Assembly: GCA_025774615.1 (NCBI GenBank)
Contig: JALGVQ010000137.1
Coordinates: 1 to 7,829, forward strand
Source: a bacterium
GTDB lineage: Bacteria > Blakebacterota > Blakebacteria > Blakebacterales > Blakebacteraceae
Reading direction: 5' to 3'
Length of the DNA stretch: 7,829 nt
In this document: positions 1-6,729 of the stretch, piece after piece
How the letters are laid out: every line of letters begins with the position of its first letter
Position numbering within the stretch: the stretch's first letter is position 1
The notes under the pieces: generated by a model
Seen by the model: the letters and a program-made list of their open reading frames with translations, nothing else
The model's database searches: none
What the model was told of the DNA's origin: nothing
Made by a program: the position numbers and the translations under genes

Positions 1-93
1 CTGTCACAAGGATCATCTCACCGGTCTCCGTTGCTTCATATATAGAGTGATTGAACCCCCGGCGTCATGGCCTATATCCTGTATCTCTCATGC

Positions 94-100
94 GGAGGAG
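94..100 (+). promoter_or_regulatory. Ribosome binding site that sets the sulfatase start
   Basis: GGAGGAG lies 8 bases before the ATG at 109. The in-frame ATG at 67 has no comparable purine-rich site and would put 14 extra residues ahead of the Tat-type signal. The site therefore supports starting the sulfatase at 109. Confidence 0.7.
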
Positions 101-108
101 TGTCAGAT

Positions 109-1713
109 ATGGGACCAAAAAGAATGATGGATCGACGTCAGGCGATACGGTTGACTGCGGGTCTCGGAGCCGGAGCAATGGCCCTCGGTTCCCTTCCGGT
201 GCTGTCGGGTTGTGCCGGATCGGGTGGTCGTCGACGCCCCAATATCCTTTTTATTTTCAGTGACGATCACGCCTGTCACGCCATCAGCGCGTACGGATCG
301 AGGATCAACCGGACCCCGAACATCGACCTCGCGCGGGAAGGGGCGATCTTCCGGAACAGTTTCTGCAGTAATGGGATCTGCGCGCCGAGCAGGGCGGTCA
401 TCCTTACCGGGAAGCACAGCCATATCAACGGCAAGATCGATAACGCGAACATGTTTGATATGTCCCAGCCGACATTCAACAAGATGATGCGGGAAGCGGG
501 TTATCAGACGGCAATGATCGGGAAGTGGCACCTCAGGGCCGATCCTCAGGGGTTCGACTACTGGCACGTCCTGCCCGGTCAGGGCTCCTACTACAATCCC
601 GATTTCCGCACCCCGGAAGGCACCATGCGTCACACCGGGTACGTGACCGACATCATCACCGATCTCACCCTCGACTGGCTCCAGAATGGAAGGGATGAGG
701 AGAAACCGTTCATGATGATGTGTCAACACAAGGCCCCGCACCGGAGCTGGATGCCGGGACCGGATCATCTGGAGATGTTCGAGGGTGAGACGATCCCCGA
801 GCCGGATAATCTGCTTGATGACTATACAGGCCGGGCAGGACCGGCCAGCAGGCAGGAGATGACACTGGCGGACCATGCCTATCCGGCCTACGACCTGAAG
901 ATTACCCCGGCTGCCGCAGATAATGAACGCGATCAGAACATGTGGCGGAATCTCGATGCCCGATTCACCGACGAACAGCGGGCCCGGTGGCATGAGGTCT
1001 ACGATCCCCGGAACGAGGAGTTCAGGCAGATGAACCTGACGGGGGATGATCGGGTTCGCTACTACTACCAGCGCTACATCAAGGATTATCTCCGGTGTAT
1101 CGCTTCGGTCGACGACAACATCGGCCACCTGCTCGACTGGCTGGATGAATCGGGCCTGGCCGATGACACCATTGTGATCTACAGCTCCGATCAAGGCTTC
1201 TTCCTGGGCGATCACGGCTGGTATGACAAGCGCTGGATGTACGAGGAATCACTTCGCATGCCCTTCGTGGCCAGGTGGCCGGGTGTCATCAAGGAGGGTA
1301 CGACGGTCGATCACATGATCCAGAACATCGATTACGCTCCGACCTTTCTTGACGCGGCGGGAATCGATATGCCGGCCGACATGCAGGGTGAGTCACTCCT
1401 GCCGCTCATGCAGGGCCACAGGGAGAGGAACTGGCGGGAGAGCATCTACTACCACTATTACGAGTTTCCCGCGGTGCATATGGTCGCGAGGCACTATGGC
1501 GTGCGCACCGAGCGCTACAAGCTGATCTACTATTACTACCCGGATGACAGGTATCTGAACGGGTGGGAGATGTTCGATCTTGAGCGTGATCCGCGCGAGA
1601 TGAACAGCGTCTACGATGATCCCGGCTATTCAGATATCAGGGATGATCTGAAGATCGAACTGAGGCGCCTGCGCACCCACTACAACGACACAACGGGAGA
1701 TGATTTTCAGTAG
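109..1713 (+). CDS. Type I sulfatase, formylglycine-dependent, Tat-type lipoprotein
   Basis: This 534-residue protein is a sulfatase of the alkaline-phosphatase superfamily (S1 type), predicted to hydrolyse sulfate esters, probably on a carbohydrate. Residues are numbered from ATG 109, chosen for its GGAGGAG site. The N-terminus has a twin-arginine-like stretch (DRRQAIRL, 8-15), a hydrophobic segment and a lipobox LSGC with Cys35, so it is likely Tat-exported and lipid-anchored. [10 protein letters not shown] (44-53) supplies the first metal-binding aspartates. C-A-P-S-R (91-95) is the signature in which Cys91 is oxidised to formylglycine, followed by LTG (99-101). GKWH (138-141), KAPHR with His211, SDQG with Asp361-Gln362 and YDKR with Lys374 match the remaining conserved metal- or sulfate-binding positions. 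The tail ([12 protein letters not shown], then MFDLERDP) is typical of the family's C-terminal subdomain. No catalytic residue looks missing. The order resembles iduronate-2-/N-acetylglucosamine-6-sulfatase-like enzymes, but the substrate cannot be read from sequence. It stands alone and converges on the TonB-like gene 35 bases away. Confidence 0.93.
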   Translation: MGPKRMMDRRQAIRLTAGLGAGAMALGSLPVLSGCAGSGGRRRPNILFIFSDDHACHAISAYGSRINRTPNIDLAREGAIFRNSFCSNGICAPSRAVILTGKHSHINGKIDNANMFDMSQPTFNKMMREAGYQTAMIGKWHLRADPQGFDYWHVLPGQGSYYNPDFRTPEGTMRHTGYVTDIITDLTLDWLQNGRDEEKPFMMMCQHKAPHRSWMPGPDHLEMFEGETIPEPDNLLDDYTGRAGPASRQEMTLADHAYPAYDLKITPAAADNERDQNMWRNLDARFTDEQRARWHEVYDPRNEEFRQMNLTGDDRVRYYYQRYIKDYLRCIASVDDNIGHLLDWLDESGLADDTIVIYSSDQGFFLGDHGWYDKRWMYEESLRMPFVARWPGVIKEGTTVDHMIQNIDYAPTFLDAAGIDMPADMQGESLLPLMQGHRERNWRESIYYHYYEFPAVHMVARHYGVRTERYKLIYYYYPDDRYLNGWEMFDLERDPREMNSVYDDPGYSDIRDDLKIELRRLRTHYNDTTGDDFQ

Positions 1714-1748
1714 CGGTGAGCTGAGCGGTGGGGCAGGGCCGGAAGGGA

Positions 1749-2414
1749 TCAGGGGCTGTCGATGCCCTTGTTGAACATCACGGGCGCGTTCATCCGTACC
1801 CGGATCGGTCTGTCGCGGATCTTCGCGGGACGGTAGCGCCACTGCATGATGGCTTCACGGGCGGCCTCTTCGAAGATGCCGGGTGGAATAGCGGATATCA
1901 CAATCGCCTCGACCACATGCCCGTTCTCATCGACCACGATCTGGAACATGACCCGCCCCTCGATATTCTTTCTCTTCGCCTCTTCCGGATAGGCGGGGAT
2001 GACCATCTTCACCAGTTCGGGTGCTTCGTCATAGGTTGTGTAGGTTCGGTTCGAACTCGTCCCGTTCGGGGAGCCGGCGCTGACTCCCGGAGTACCCATG
2101 GAAGGCATCGGTGTGTCTACCATCAGAGCAGTGTCCATGATGGTCACATCTTCGGGGATCGACTCGTCCATGGTCGGTACCGGGATCATCGGTCTCGAAG
2201 GAGCAGGGGGGACCCTGAGCTGGTCTGTTGCCGGGATATCCTCGATTGAGACATACTCGGTTCCAAAGGCGGATTCATATACATCGACATTGATGGTCTT
2301 CATGGTAAGAAAGAGCATGATCAGAATAGCCAGACTCAGGCTGAGGGCCTGTTCGAAAACAGTCCCTGCCTGCGTCTTGATATCGAATCGCGGATTTCGC
2401 CATTCAGAGGCCAT
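1749..2414 (-). CDS. TonB-family energy transducer
   Basis: This 221-residue protein has the plan of TonB, the inner-membrane protein that passes proton-motive energy to outer-membrane receptors. A short basic N-terminus (NPRFDIK) precedes one membrane helix at about 22-38. A periplasmic linker follows with a short Pro-rich part (67-80) and an acidic, Met/Thr-rich part (82-107). The C-terminal TonB domain spans about 138-214: it begins with PAYPEEAKRK (140-149), continues IEGRVMFQIVVDENGHV, and includes EEAAREAIMQWRYRPA, the classic helix and 'W+Y+PA' pattern. I chose the ATG at 2414 because AGGTG lies 6 bases upstream; the in-frame ATG at 2432 adds six residues and has a poor site. No exbB, exbD or TonB-dependent receptor is visible, so its partners must be elsewhere. 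The linker lacks the long Glu-Pro/Lys-Pro repeats of enterobacterial TonB. The family is secure; the partner receptor is unknown. Confidence 0.88.
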   Translation of the reverse strand: MASEWRNPRFDIKTQAGTVFEQALSLSLAILIMLFLTMKTINVDVYESAFGTEYVSIEDIPATDQLRVPPAPSRPMIPVPTMDESIPEDVTIMDTALMVDTPMPSMGTPGVSAGSPNGTSSNRTYTTYDEAPELVKMVIPAYPEEAKRKNIEGRVMFQIVVDENGHVVEAIVISAIPPGIFEEAAREAIMQWRYRPAKIRDRPIRVRMNAPVMFNKGIDSP

Positions 2415-2420
2415 GCCACT

Positions 2421-2425
2421 CACCT
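2421..2425 (-). promoter_or_regulatory. Ribosome binding site deciding the TonB-like start
   Basis: Read on the minus strand, AGGTG ends 6 bases before the ATG at 2414. The alternative ATG at 2432 is preceded only by a GC-rich stretch without a good Shine-Dalgarno match. The match here is only moderate, so the start remains tentative. Confidence 0.45.
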
Positions 2426-2552
2426 GTCTCATCAGGCATACGCAGCGCTGCCGGGAATTGTTCCCTTAACTACGATACCTGAGCCGCCTGACAGGAAGAC
2501 GTGCCGGGTTCACCATCTGTTCAGCCCATTCTGATACATCCGTCCACGATGC

Positions 2553-2561
2553 AGTATACCA
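2553..2561 (-). promoter_or_regulatory. Candidate extended -10 promoter for the TonB-like gene
   Basis: Minus-strand reading gives TGGTATACT, an extended -10 (TG-n-TATACT, five of six matches to TATAAT). No good TTGACA lies 16-18 bases upstream, as is common for extended -10 promoters. It would leave a leader of roughly 130 bases before the start at 2414. This rests on pattern only, and the host's sigma factor consensus is unknown. Confidence 0.3.
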
Positions 2562-2694
2562 CAAGGAACACGCCAAGCATCTTCCTGACACAATAGTGAT
2601 TATTGCACGTTAGACGCCAGTTACCAACCATCTCTTACAAACAATACCCTTCCTGACCCCCTGCGATAAGGGTGATCTGATGAAGGATATGGAA

Positions 2695-2754
2695 AATATA
2701 TCGAACATATAGCAATATATAATTGACATTATGGAATATATATATTACATATAG
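2695..2754 (+). repeat. AT-rich direct repeats, probable promoter/operator region of the XRE gene
   Basis: ACATATAG occurs at 2705-2712 and again at 2747-2754, exactly 42 bases apart. AATATATA occurs at 2714-2721 and 2735-2742, 21 bases apart; the second copy opens a perfect 12-base palindrome, AATATATATATT (2735-2746). A further AATATAT is at 2695-2701. Spacings of 21 and 42 are close to two and four DNA turns. XRE repressors usually bind operators next to their own promoter, so this is a plausible autoregulatory site. AT-rich, low-complexity sequence produces such repeats by chance, so the role is inferred. Confidence 0.4.
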
Positions 2755-2755
2755 T
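2723..2755 (+). promoter_or_regulatory. Candidate promoter for the XRE/membrane-protein operon
   Basis: A perfect -35 hexamer TTGACA sits at 2723-2728. A weak -10, TACATA, follows at the standard 17-base spacing (2746-2751). A better hexamer, TATAGT (2750-2755), is at a long 21-base spacing. The candidate lies within the AT-rich repeats, so a protein bound there would block it. The leader to the start at 2821 would be about 60-70 bases. Confidence 0.35.
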
Positions 2756-2820
2756 CAACACTCGATCAACAGGTGTACGCGCCCCGGATAATTCATATTC
2801 GAACAGGGTGAGGGAGTGAA

Positions 2821-3036
2821 ATGGAAGATATCACATTTGAGAACAGCCTCAGACTGGCCCGGGTAGAGAAAGGATTGACGCAGTCGGAACTCTCCGAACT
2901 CGCCGGTGTGACCCGTCAGACGATCGGGCTGATCGAATCAGGGAAATACAATCCGACACTGAAACTCTGCCTGATACTGGCACGAGTGACGGAGAAGAGT
3001 CTTGATGATCTTTTCTGGATCAAGGAGGGGGAATGA
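2821..3036 (+). CDS. Small XRE/Cro-type helix-turn-helix repressor
   Basis: This 71-residue protein consists of little more than one Cro/C1-type HTH domain that binds DNA as a dimer. The fold is visible as NSLRLARVEKGLTQ (8-21), the HTH pair QSELSELAGVTRQTIGLIE (21-39), SGKYNPTLKLCLILARV (40-56) and LDDLFW (61-66). Gln21, Ala28, Gly29, Arg32, Ile35 and Glu39 sit at family-typical positions. It resembles the short YozG-like regulators often paired with membrane proteins. There is no sensor or dimerisation tail, so any ligand response would have to come from a partner. The start follows a purine-rich site (AGGGAG, 4 bases before the ATG). Its TGA overlaps the start of the next gene, so the two are probably co-translated. 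Autoregulation through the AT-rich upstream repeats is inferred. Confidence 0.92.
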   Translation: MEDITFENSLRLARVEKGLTQSELSELAGVTRQTIGLIESGKYNPTLKLCLILARVTEKSLDDLFWIKEGE

Positions 3037-3467
3037 TGTTCAACAGATTCAATGTGGATGAACGGTCGAAACAGACCGCGACACACACGGCCTATTTTTT
3101 CCTGCACATCACACAGCTGCTGCTGGCAGGGGTGATCTTCTACCGCCTCTATATCCTCGGCCAGCCGGATGGGGAGTTGCGGGATTTCCAGCTCGTGCTC
3201 GGGTTATCGATCTTCGGATACATGGGGACCCAGCTCTATCTCGGAGGGATTCTGCCGATTCTCAATGTCAAAGGCGCGCTTCTGGTATATGGGATACTGG
3301 TAACGATGGTGGCGGGGGGCAGCCTGCTGGCGTACGGCGTTCCTCCCCTCTCGGACTGGTCCACTACCTGGCTGCCGGCCTTTCTGGGTCCCGCGATCCT
3401 GGTCGGGCTCTACGCGCTTCTTGCCTGGCTGGGCAAACGGAGGCTCGAACGACAGATCACGGAGTAA
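3033..3467 (+). CDS. Four-helix integral membrane protein paired with the XRE regulator
   Basis: This 144-residue protein is of unknown function; I do not recognise a named family with confidence. It has a short charged N-terminus (MFNRFNVDERSK) and four likely membrane helices at about 19-42, 52-76, 83-103 and 114-134. It ends in a basic tail, GKRRLERQITE, that by the positive-inside rule would be cytoplasmic. No catalytic, metal-binding or transport motif is evident. Its ATG overlaps the XRE stop (ATGA), and AGGAGG inside the XRE gene lies 4 bases before the first ATG or 7 before the second (3036), so Met2 may be the true start. Small multi-helix proteins encoded directly after a YozG-like XRE regulator are a recurring bacterial arrangement. 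A link in which the membrane protein senses envelope state or controls the repressor is speculative. No separate promoter is visible. Confidence 0.8.
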   Translation: MMFNRFNVDERSKQTATHTAYFFLHITQLLLAGVIFYRLYILGQPDGELRDFQLVLGLSIFGYMGTQLYLGGILPILNVKGALLVYGILVTMVAGGSLLAYGVPPLSDWSTTWLPAFLGPAILVGLYALLAWLGKRRLERQITE

Positions 3468-3478
3468 GCGTATGGCAC

Positions 3479-3512
3479 AAAAAAGAGGGCCGGCATCACC
3501 TGCCGGCCCTCT
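3479..3512 (-). terminator. Rho-independent terminator of the Asp-box propeller gene
   Basis: A perfect 12-base-pair stem (3484-3495 with 3501-3512) is very GC-rich, with GGGCCGGC in the left arm, and has a 5-base loop TCACC. On the minus strand the stem runs straight into six T residues (A-run at 3479-3484), the standard intrinsic-terminator form. It lies about 30 bases past the stop of the minus-strand gene ending at 3544. On the plus strand the hairpin follows the membrane-protein stop (3467) but has no T-run, so it would end that transcript poorly or only stabilise it. Confidence 0.88.
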
Positions 3513-3543
3513 CAATTCGTAACGGTCAGACTGAAGAAACTGC

Positions 3544-6500
3544 TTACGGCTTGTCAGGATTGAGGATCGGATCCTGGACAACCCGCAGGGTGTGGGTCAT
3601 GACCACCTCATCGTTCACTTCCAGCATGACCTTGTACGTGCCGGCGGGATTACCACCGCCGAATCCGCCCGGCCTCTGACCGCCTCCTCCGCGGCCGCTT
3701 GCACCACTTATGCGACGCGCGCGCAGGTTCCACGTGGATTTGTGGAGACCTGAGCTCTTGTCACCGCTGGTGGCGGAGACCTCATTGCCCTCCAGGTCGG
3801 TGATCACGATACGAACCTTGTCGACATCTTCCTTCAGGTAGTAGTAGATGGAGGCTTCCGACCGTGGGTTCTCGACCCAGGCGAATTCGCCGTAGGTCGG
3901 GCCCTTGCGTTCGATCATCGCCCAGTTCACGACCCGCTGGGGCTCGAAGAGGTGGGACGCTTTCGCGAATACCTCGTCACTGAACTCCTTGACCGGCCAT
4001 ATGTCGGCGAGGTAGATACCTCGTCCGTACGTGCCGATCCCCATGTCGCGCTCACGTTCCTGGATGTCGATGTCGTAGATGATGACATCGGGTGCCGGCA
4101 CGGCCTGGTTCCCCCGGCCGACCATGCCCTGCATCCTGGTCCAGTTCCCGCCGCGGTCCCACGAGACGAGGAGTCCGTAGTCGGTGGCCAGGTAGAGCAC
4201 GTCTGCGTTGTCGGGGTCCTCGACGACATCATTGACCGGATTCATCATCCCGTTGCTGAGATCTGTCCAGGTCTTGCCGAAGTCCTCGGTGACGAAGAGG
4301 TAGGTGGTGTCCTCGTCATGGGTGCGGTAGCCCGACCAGGCCACGTAGCACCGTCCGAGTTCGACCGAGGAGGGAGCCACGCGGACGACCCACTGGTCGA
4401 AGGGGATCCGGTCGCCAGGAGTTCCGCTCTTCGGCGTCCCATCCTCGTTCCAGAACCCGAACGTGATGTTGGTCCAGTTCTGACCGAAATCGGTGCTCAA
4501 CTGGAGGTTCCCGTCATCGGTGCCGGCCCAGAAGACACCCGGTTTGATCGGCGATTCGGCGAAGGTGAAGATGGTCGCGTACTGCATGTTCGTCAGGCCC
4601 GACAGCTCCTGCCGTTCCGGATCGTTGCGACTGAGGTCGGGACTCATCTTCTGCCAGCTGCCCGGTTCACCACGGGTCTCTGATCGCCAGACGTGCTGGG
4701 AACAGACGTAGACGATCCCCGGGTTGTGGGGAGAGAGATGGATCGGCGCGTCCCACTGGTAGCGCTGAGCGGGCATACCGGCCGCACTCTCTTCAGCGGT
4801 GGTCCGCCGTGCCAGACCGGTTGTCTGGCCGGTATCGAAATTCATCCGGCTCGAGGCGCCGAACTGGCTCTCGTAGTAGATCCACTCCGGGTTCCACCAG
4901 TCGCGCAGAACGTAGTAGGCGTCACCGGTGGGGAGGTAGGTCCAGTCGGAGGGGAAGACACCGTATGAGTTCCGGGTCCGTGAGGGGCCGAACCATGCGC
5001 CGTTGTCCTGGGTGCCGCCCATCACATTGTAGGGAAATGCGTCGTCGACCGAGATGTCGTAGAACTGCTGGCTGGCGATCCGGTCCTTCTGGTGCCAGTG
5101 GTCGCCGCCGTCGTAGGTCTCGCTGAGACCCCCGTCGTTACCGTTCAGCATGTGGTTCGAGTTTACAGGATCGACCCACATGACGCGCGTATCGACATGG
5201 ATCAGGTTCTTGCCGTTATACCAGCGAACGCCACTGAAGGTCTTCCCGGCGTCGTCTGAGATGTTGACCCTTGTATTGCAGGCGTACAGTTTATCGGGAT
5301 CGTTAGGGTCGACCTCGAGGCGACCGTAATACCCCGATTCGGTCTGGTTGATAACCTGACTGCCGCCCTGGTGCGCGTACTCGGTCATCCGCGTCCAGGT
5401 CTCGCCCTGATCGTCGGAGCGGAAGATCACCCCGGCTCGTTCCACCGGCTGGGCGATGCGCAGGGCTCCGCCGTAGATCGTCTGCAGGATGTGCCGGTTG
5501 ATGGTCTGATAGCGACCGGCGTTCGGTTCACCGCTCCCCGTGTCCACCTCGGGAGTCGCCAGCAGCCTCTCGATCTCATCGATGCTTGCGATGATGTCCT
5601 CATCATCGGCGAACACTTCACGGGCGGTCTGGTTGAACCGTTCCATGTTCACCCGGGCGCTGCTCAGGAACTCCTCGTCGCCGATCAGTTCGTTCAGCGC
5701 CGAGGCGAGATCGCTGGCGGACTCAGCATCAATCTTGTTGTGGCGCGTCTGGCGGGTGATCCGGGAATCGATCTCAAGATCCGCCCACTCCCCGAAGGTG
5801 AAACTGTCACGGAAGAGACTGCGCTGGTTATAATTCGACCGGTTACTCGTCTGTGTCAGACCGAGATTCACCAGTTCGTCGAGACGGGCGTAGACGATGT
5901 TCGTGTCTTTCGGGTACATCGCCAGACCGGGACGTCCCATTGGAACGTCCATCGGCAGGCCGTTCTCAAGGCGCTTCCAGGTCCGGGCGCCGTCGGTGGT
6001 CTTGTAGAGCCAGTTCCCCTCCTGGCGGTCGATGAAGGTGTATGACCGGCGGAAGGTCTTGTAGGCCGCAGCTATTATGACGTCGGGGTTGTTCGGATCC
6101 ATCACGAAATCACCCACTCCGCGGTCATCGAGGGGCCAGACCCGCGCGAAACTGTCGCCGCCATCGGTCGACTTGTAGAATCCGCGGTCGCAGTCCATCT
6201 CGTTGCTGTACAGTTTCCCCTCGGTCGCGACGTAGACGATGTCGGGATTCGTGGGATGGACGGCAATCTTGTTGATGTAATGACTCTCCCGCAGATCCTC
6301 GAGATGGGTCCAGGTCTCACCGGCGTCGGTCGATTTGAATACACCGTTCCCGTGAGAACTCGAACGGGCGTGCATCGCCTCTCCAGTCCCGAGGTAGATG
6401 ATGTTGTGATCAGAAGGAGCAACCGCAATGAAGCCGATGCTCATGTTCCCGTAGTTCTCGAAGATGGGAGTAAAACTGATACCCCTGTCCTCGCTCTTCC

Positions 6501-6729
6501 ATACTCCTCCTGAAGCAGCACCGATGTAGTAGACGTCACTCTGACCGTCCGGAACAGTGATCGCGCTGATCCGGCCTGAGAACGTCCATGGGCCGACGTG
6601 GTGCCAGCCGAAAACGTTGAGATCATCGGTGGAAAGAGCGGTCTGGGCTGAGGCAGCCGGAGCGCCGAAAGAGAGGATGGCGAGTGCCAGTGTCAGGGAC
6701 GCGACTACGCGATTCCTGGTGTCTCTCAT
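3544..6729 (-). CDS. Secreted Asp-box (BNR/sortilin-type) beta-propeller protein with blade insertion
   Basis: This 1061-residue exported protein belongs to the large group annotated as WD40/YVTN/BNR-like repeat, VPS10/sortilin-like or 'glycosyl hydrolase' proteins. A Sec signal peptide covers about 1-28 (hydrophobic 9-20, cleavage after ASA). About ten Asp boxes of the S/T-x-D-x-G-x-T-W type lie near 78, 132, 186, 243, 437, 490, 537, 744, 813 and 855, with 'NPDIVYVAT'-like strands between them, indicating one or two propellers. GTYGRGIYLADIWPV (899-913) closes the propeller part as in relatives. A beta-rich C-terminal part follows with a Gly-rich linker (1013-1026) and an Ig/FlgD-like end (AGTYKVMLEV, 1029-1038). 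No glycosidase catalytic pair is recognisable; a binding or scaffold role is as likely as catalysis. Residues 285-432 are a non-repeat insertion. GAGGA lies 7 bases before the ATG. It is transcribed alone, ending at the hairpin near 3479-3512. Confidence 0.87.
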   Translation of the reverse strand: MRDTRNRVVASLTLALAILSFGAPAASAQTALSTDDLNVFGWHHVGPWTFSGRISAITVPDGQSDVYYIGAASGGVWKSEDRGISFTPIFENYGNMSIGFIAVAPSDHNIIYLGTGEAMHARSSSHGNGVFKSTDAGETWTHLEDLRESHYINKIAVHPTNPDIVYVATEGKLYSNEMDCDRGFYKSTDGGDSFARVWPLDDRGVGDFVMDPNNPDVIIAAAYKTFRRSYTFIDRQEGNWLYKTTDGARTWKRLENGLPMDVPMGRPGLAMYPKDTNIVYARLDELVNLGLTQTSNRSNYNQRSLFRDSFTFGEWADLEIDSRITRQTRHNKIDAESASDLASALNELIGDEEFLSSARVNMERFNQTAREVFADDEDIIASIDEIERLLATPEVDTGSGEPNAGRYQTINRHILQTIYGGALRIAQPVERAGVIFRSDDQGETWTRMTEYAHQGGSQVINQTESGYYGRLEVDPNDPDKLYACNTRVNISDDAGKTFSGVRWYNGKNLIHVDTRVMWVDPVNSNHMLNGNDGGLSETYDGGDHWHQKDRIASQQFYDISVDDAFPYNVMGGTQDNGAWFGPSRTRNSYGVFPSDWTYLPTGDAYYVLRDWWNPEWIYYESQFGASSRMNFDTGQTTGLARRTTAEESAAGMPAQRYQWDAPIHLSPHNPGIVYVCSQHVWRSETRGEPGSWQKMSPDLSRNDPERQELSGLTNMQYATIFTFAESPIKPGVFWAGTDDGNLQLSTDFGQNWTNITFGFWNEDGTPKSGTPGDRIPFDQWVVRVAPSSVELGRCYVAWSGYRTHDEDTTYLFVTEDFGKTWTDLSNGMMNPVNDVVEDPDNADVLYLATDYGLLVSWDRGGNWTRMQGMVGRGNQAVPAPDVIIYDIDIQERERDMGIGTYGRGIYLADIWPVKEFSDEVFAKASHLFEPQRVVNWAMIERKGPTYGEFAWVENPRSEASIYYYLKEDVDKVRIVITDLEGNEVSATSGDKSSGLHKSTWNLRARRISGASGRGGGGQRPGGFGGGNPAGTYKVMLEVNDEVVMTHTLRVVQDPILNPDKP

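Larger units (their letters stand above)
2433..2820. other. 388-base non-coding region between the TonB-like and XRE genes
   Basis: I see no convincing coding frame here. The left two-thirds has ordinary composition and holds a candidate minus-strand extended -10 near 2553-2561. It also has two small inverted repeats: GGGAA-TTG-TTCCC at 2453-2465 and CAATA-GTGAT-TATTG at 2591-2605. The segment from about 2687 to 2760 changes sharply to AT-rich sequence with repeated (A)ATATAT tracts and a TTGACA box. The ribosome binding site of the XRE gene lies at the right end. The two flanking genes are divergent, so both promoters should lie here. Confidence 0.7.

Noticed and set aside
31-50. TATATA at 39-44 as a promoter for the sulfatase
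   Set aside because: No -35-like hexamer sits 16-18 bases upstream (TCTCAC only), and a single AT tract this close to the window edge is weak evidence.
103-1215. A 370-codon open frame on the minus strand opposite the sulfatase
   Set aside because: The plus-strand frame has complete sulfatase motifs, a ribosome binding site and a signal peptide. The antisense protein shows no recognisable domain and is a by-product of GC-biased codons.
2098-2469. Plus-strand open frame opposite the start of the TonB-like gene
   Set aside because: The minus strand carries a clear membrane helix and TonB linker; the plus translation has no recognisable features.
2821-3467. XRE plus membrane protein as a toxin-antitoxin or defence module
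   Set aside because: The membrane protein has four helices and no toxin-like features, the HTH protein has no antitoxin tail, and there are no other defence or mobile genes around.
3952-4683. Long plus-strand open frames opposite the propeller gene (also at 5371-6045)
   Set aside because: They mirror the Asp-box gene, whose repeats are unmistakable. Their translations are Val/Gly/Asp-rich without domains or ribosome binding sites.
3544-6729. Reading the Asp-box protein as a sialidase or other defined glycoside hydrolase
   Set aside because: Asp boxes are structural and occur in many non-enzymes; I could not find the arginine triad or Tyr/Glu pair of sialidases or another catalytic set.
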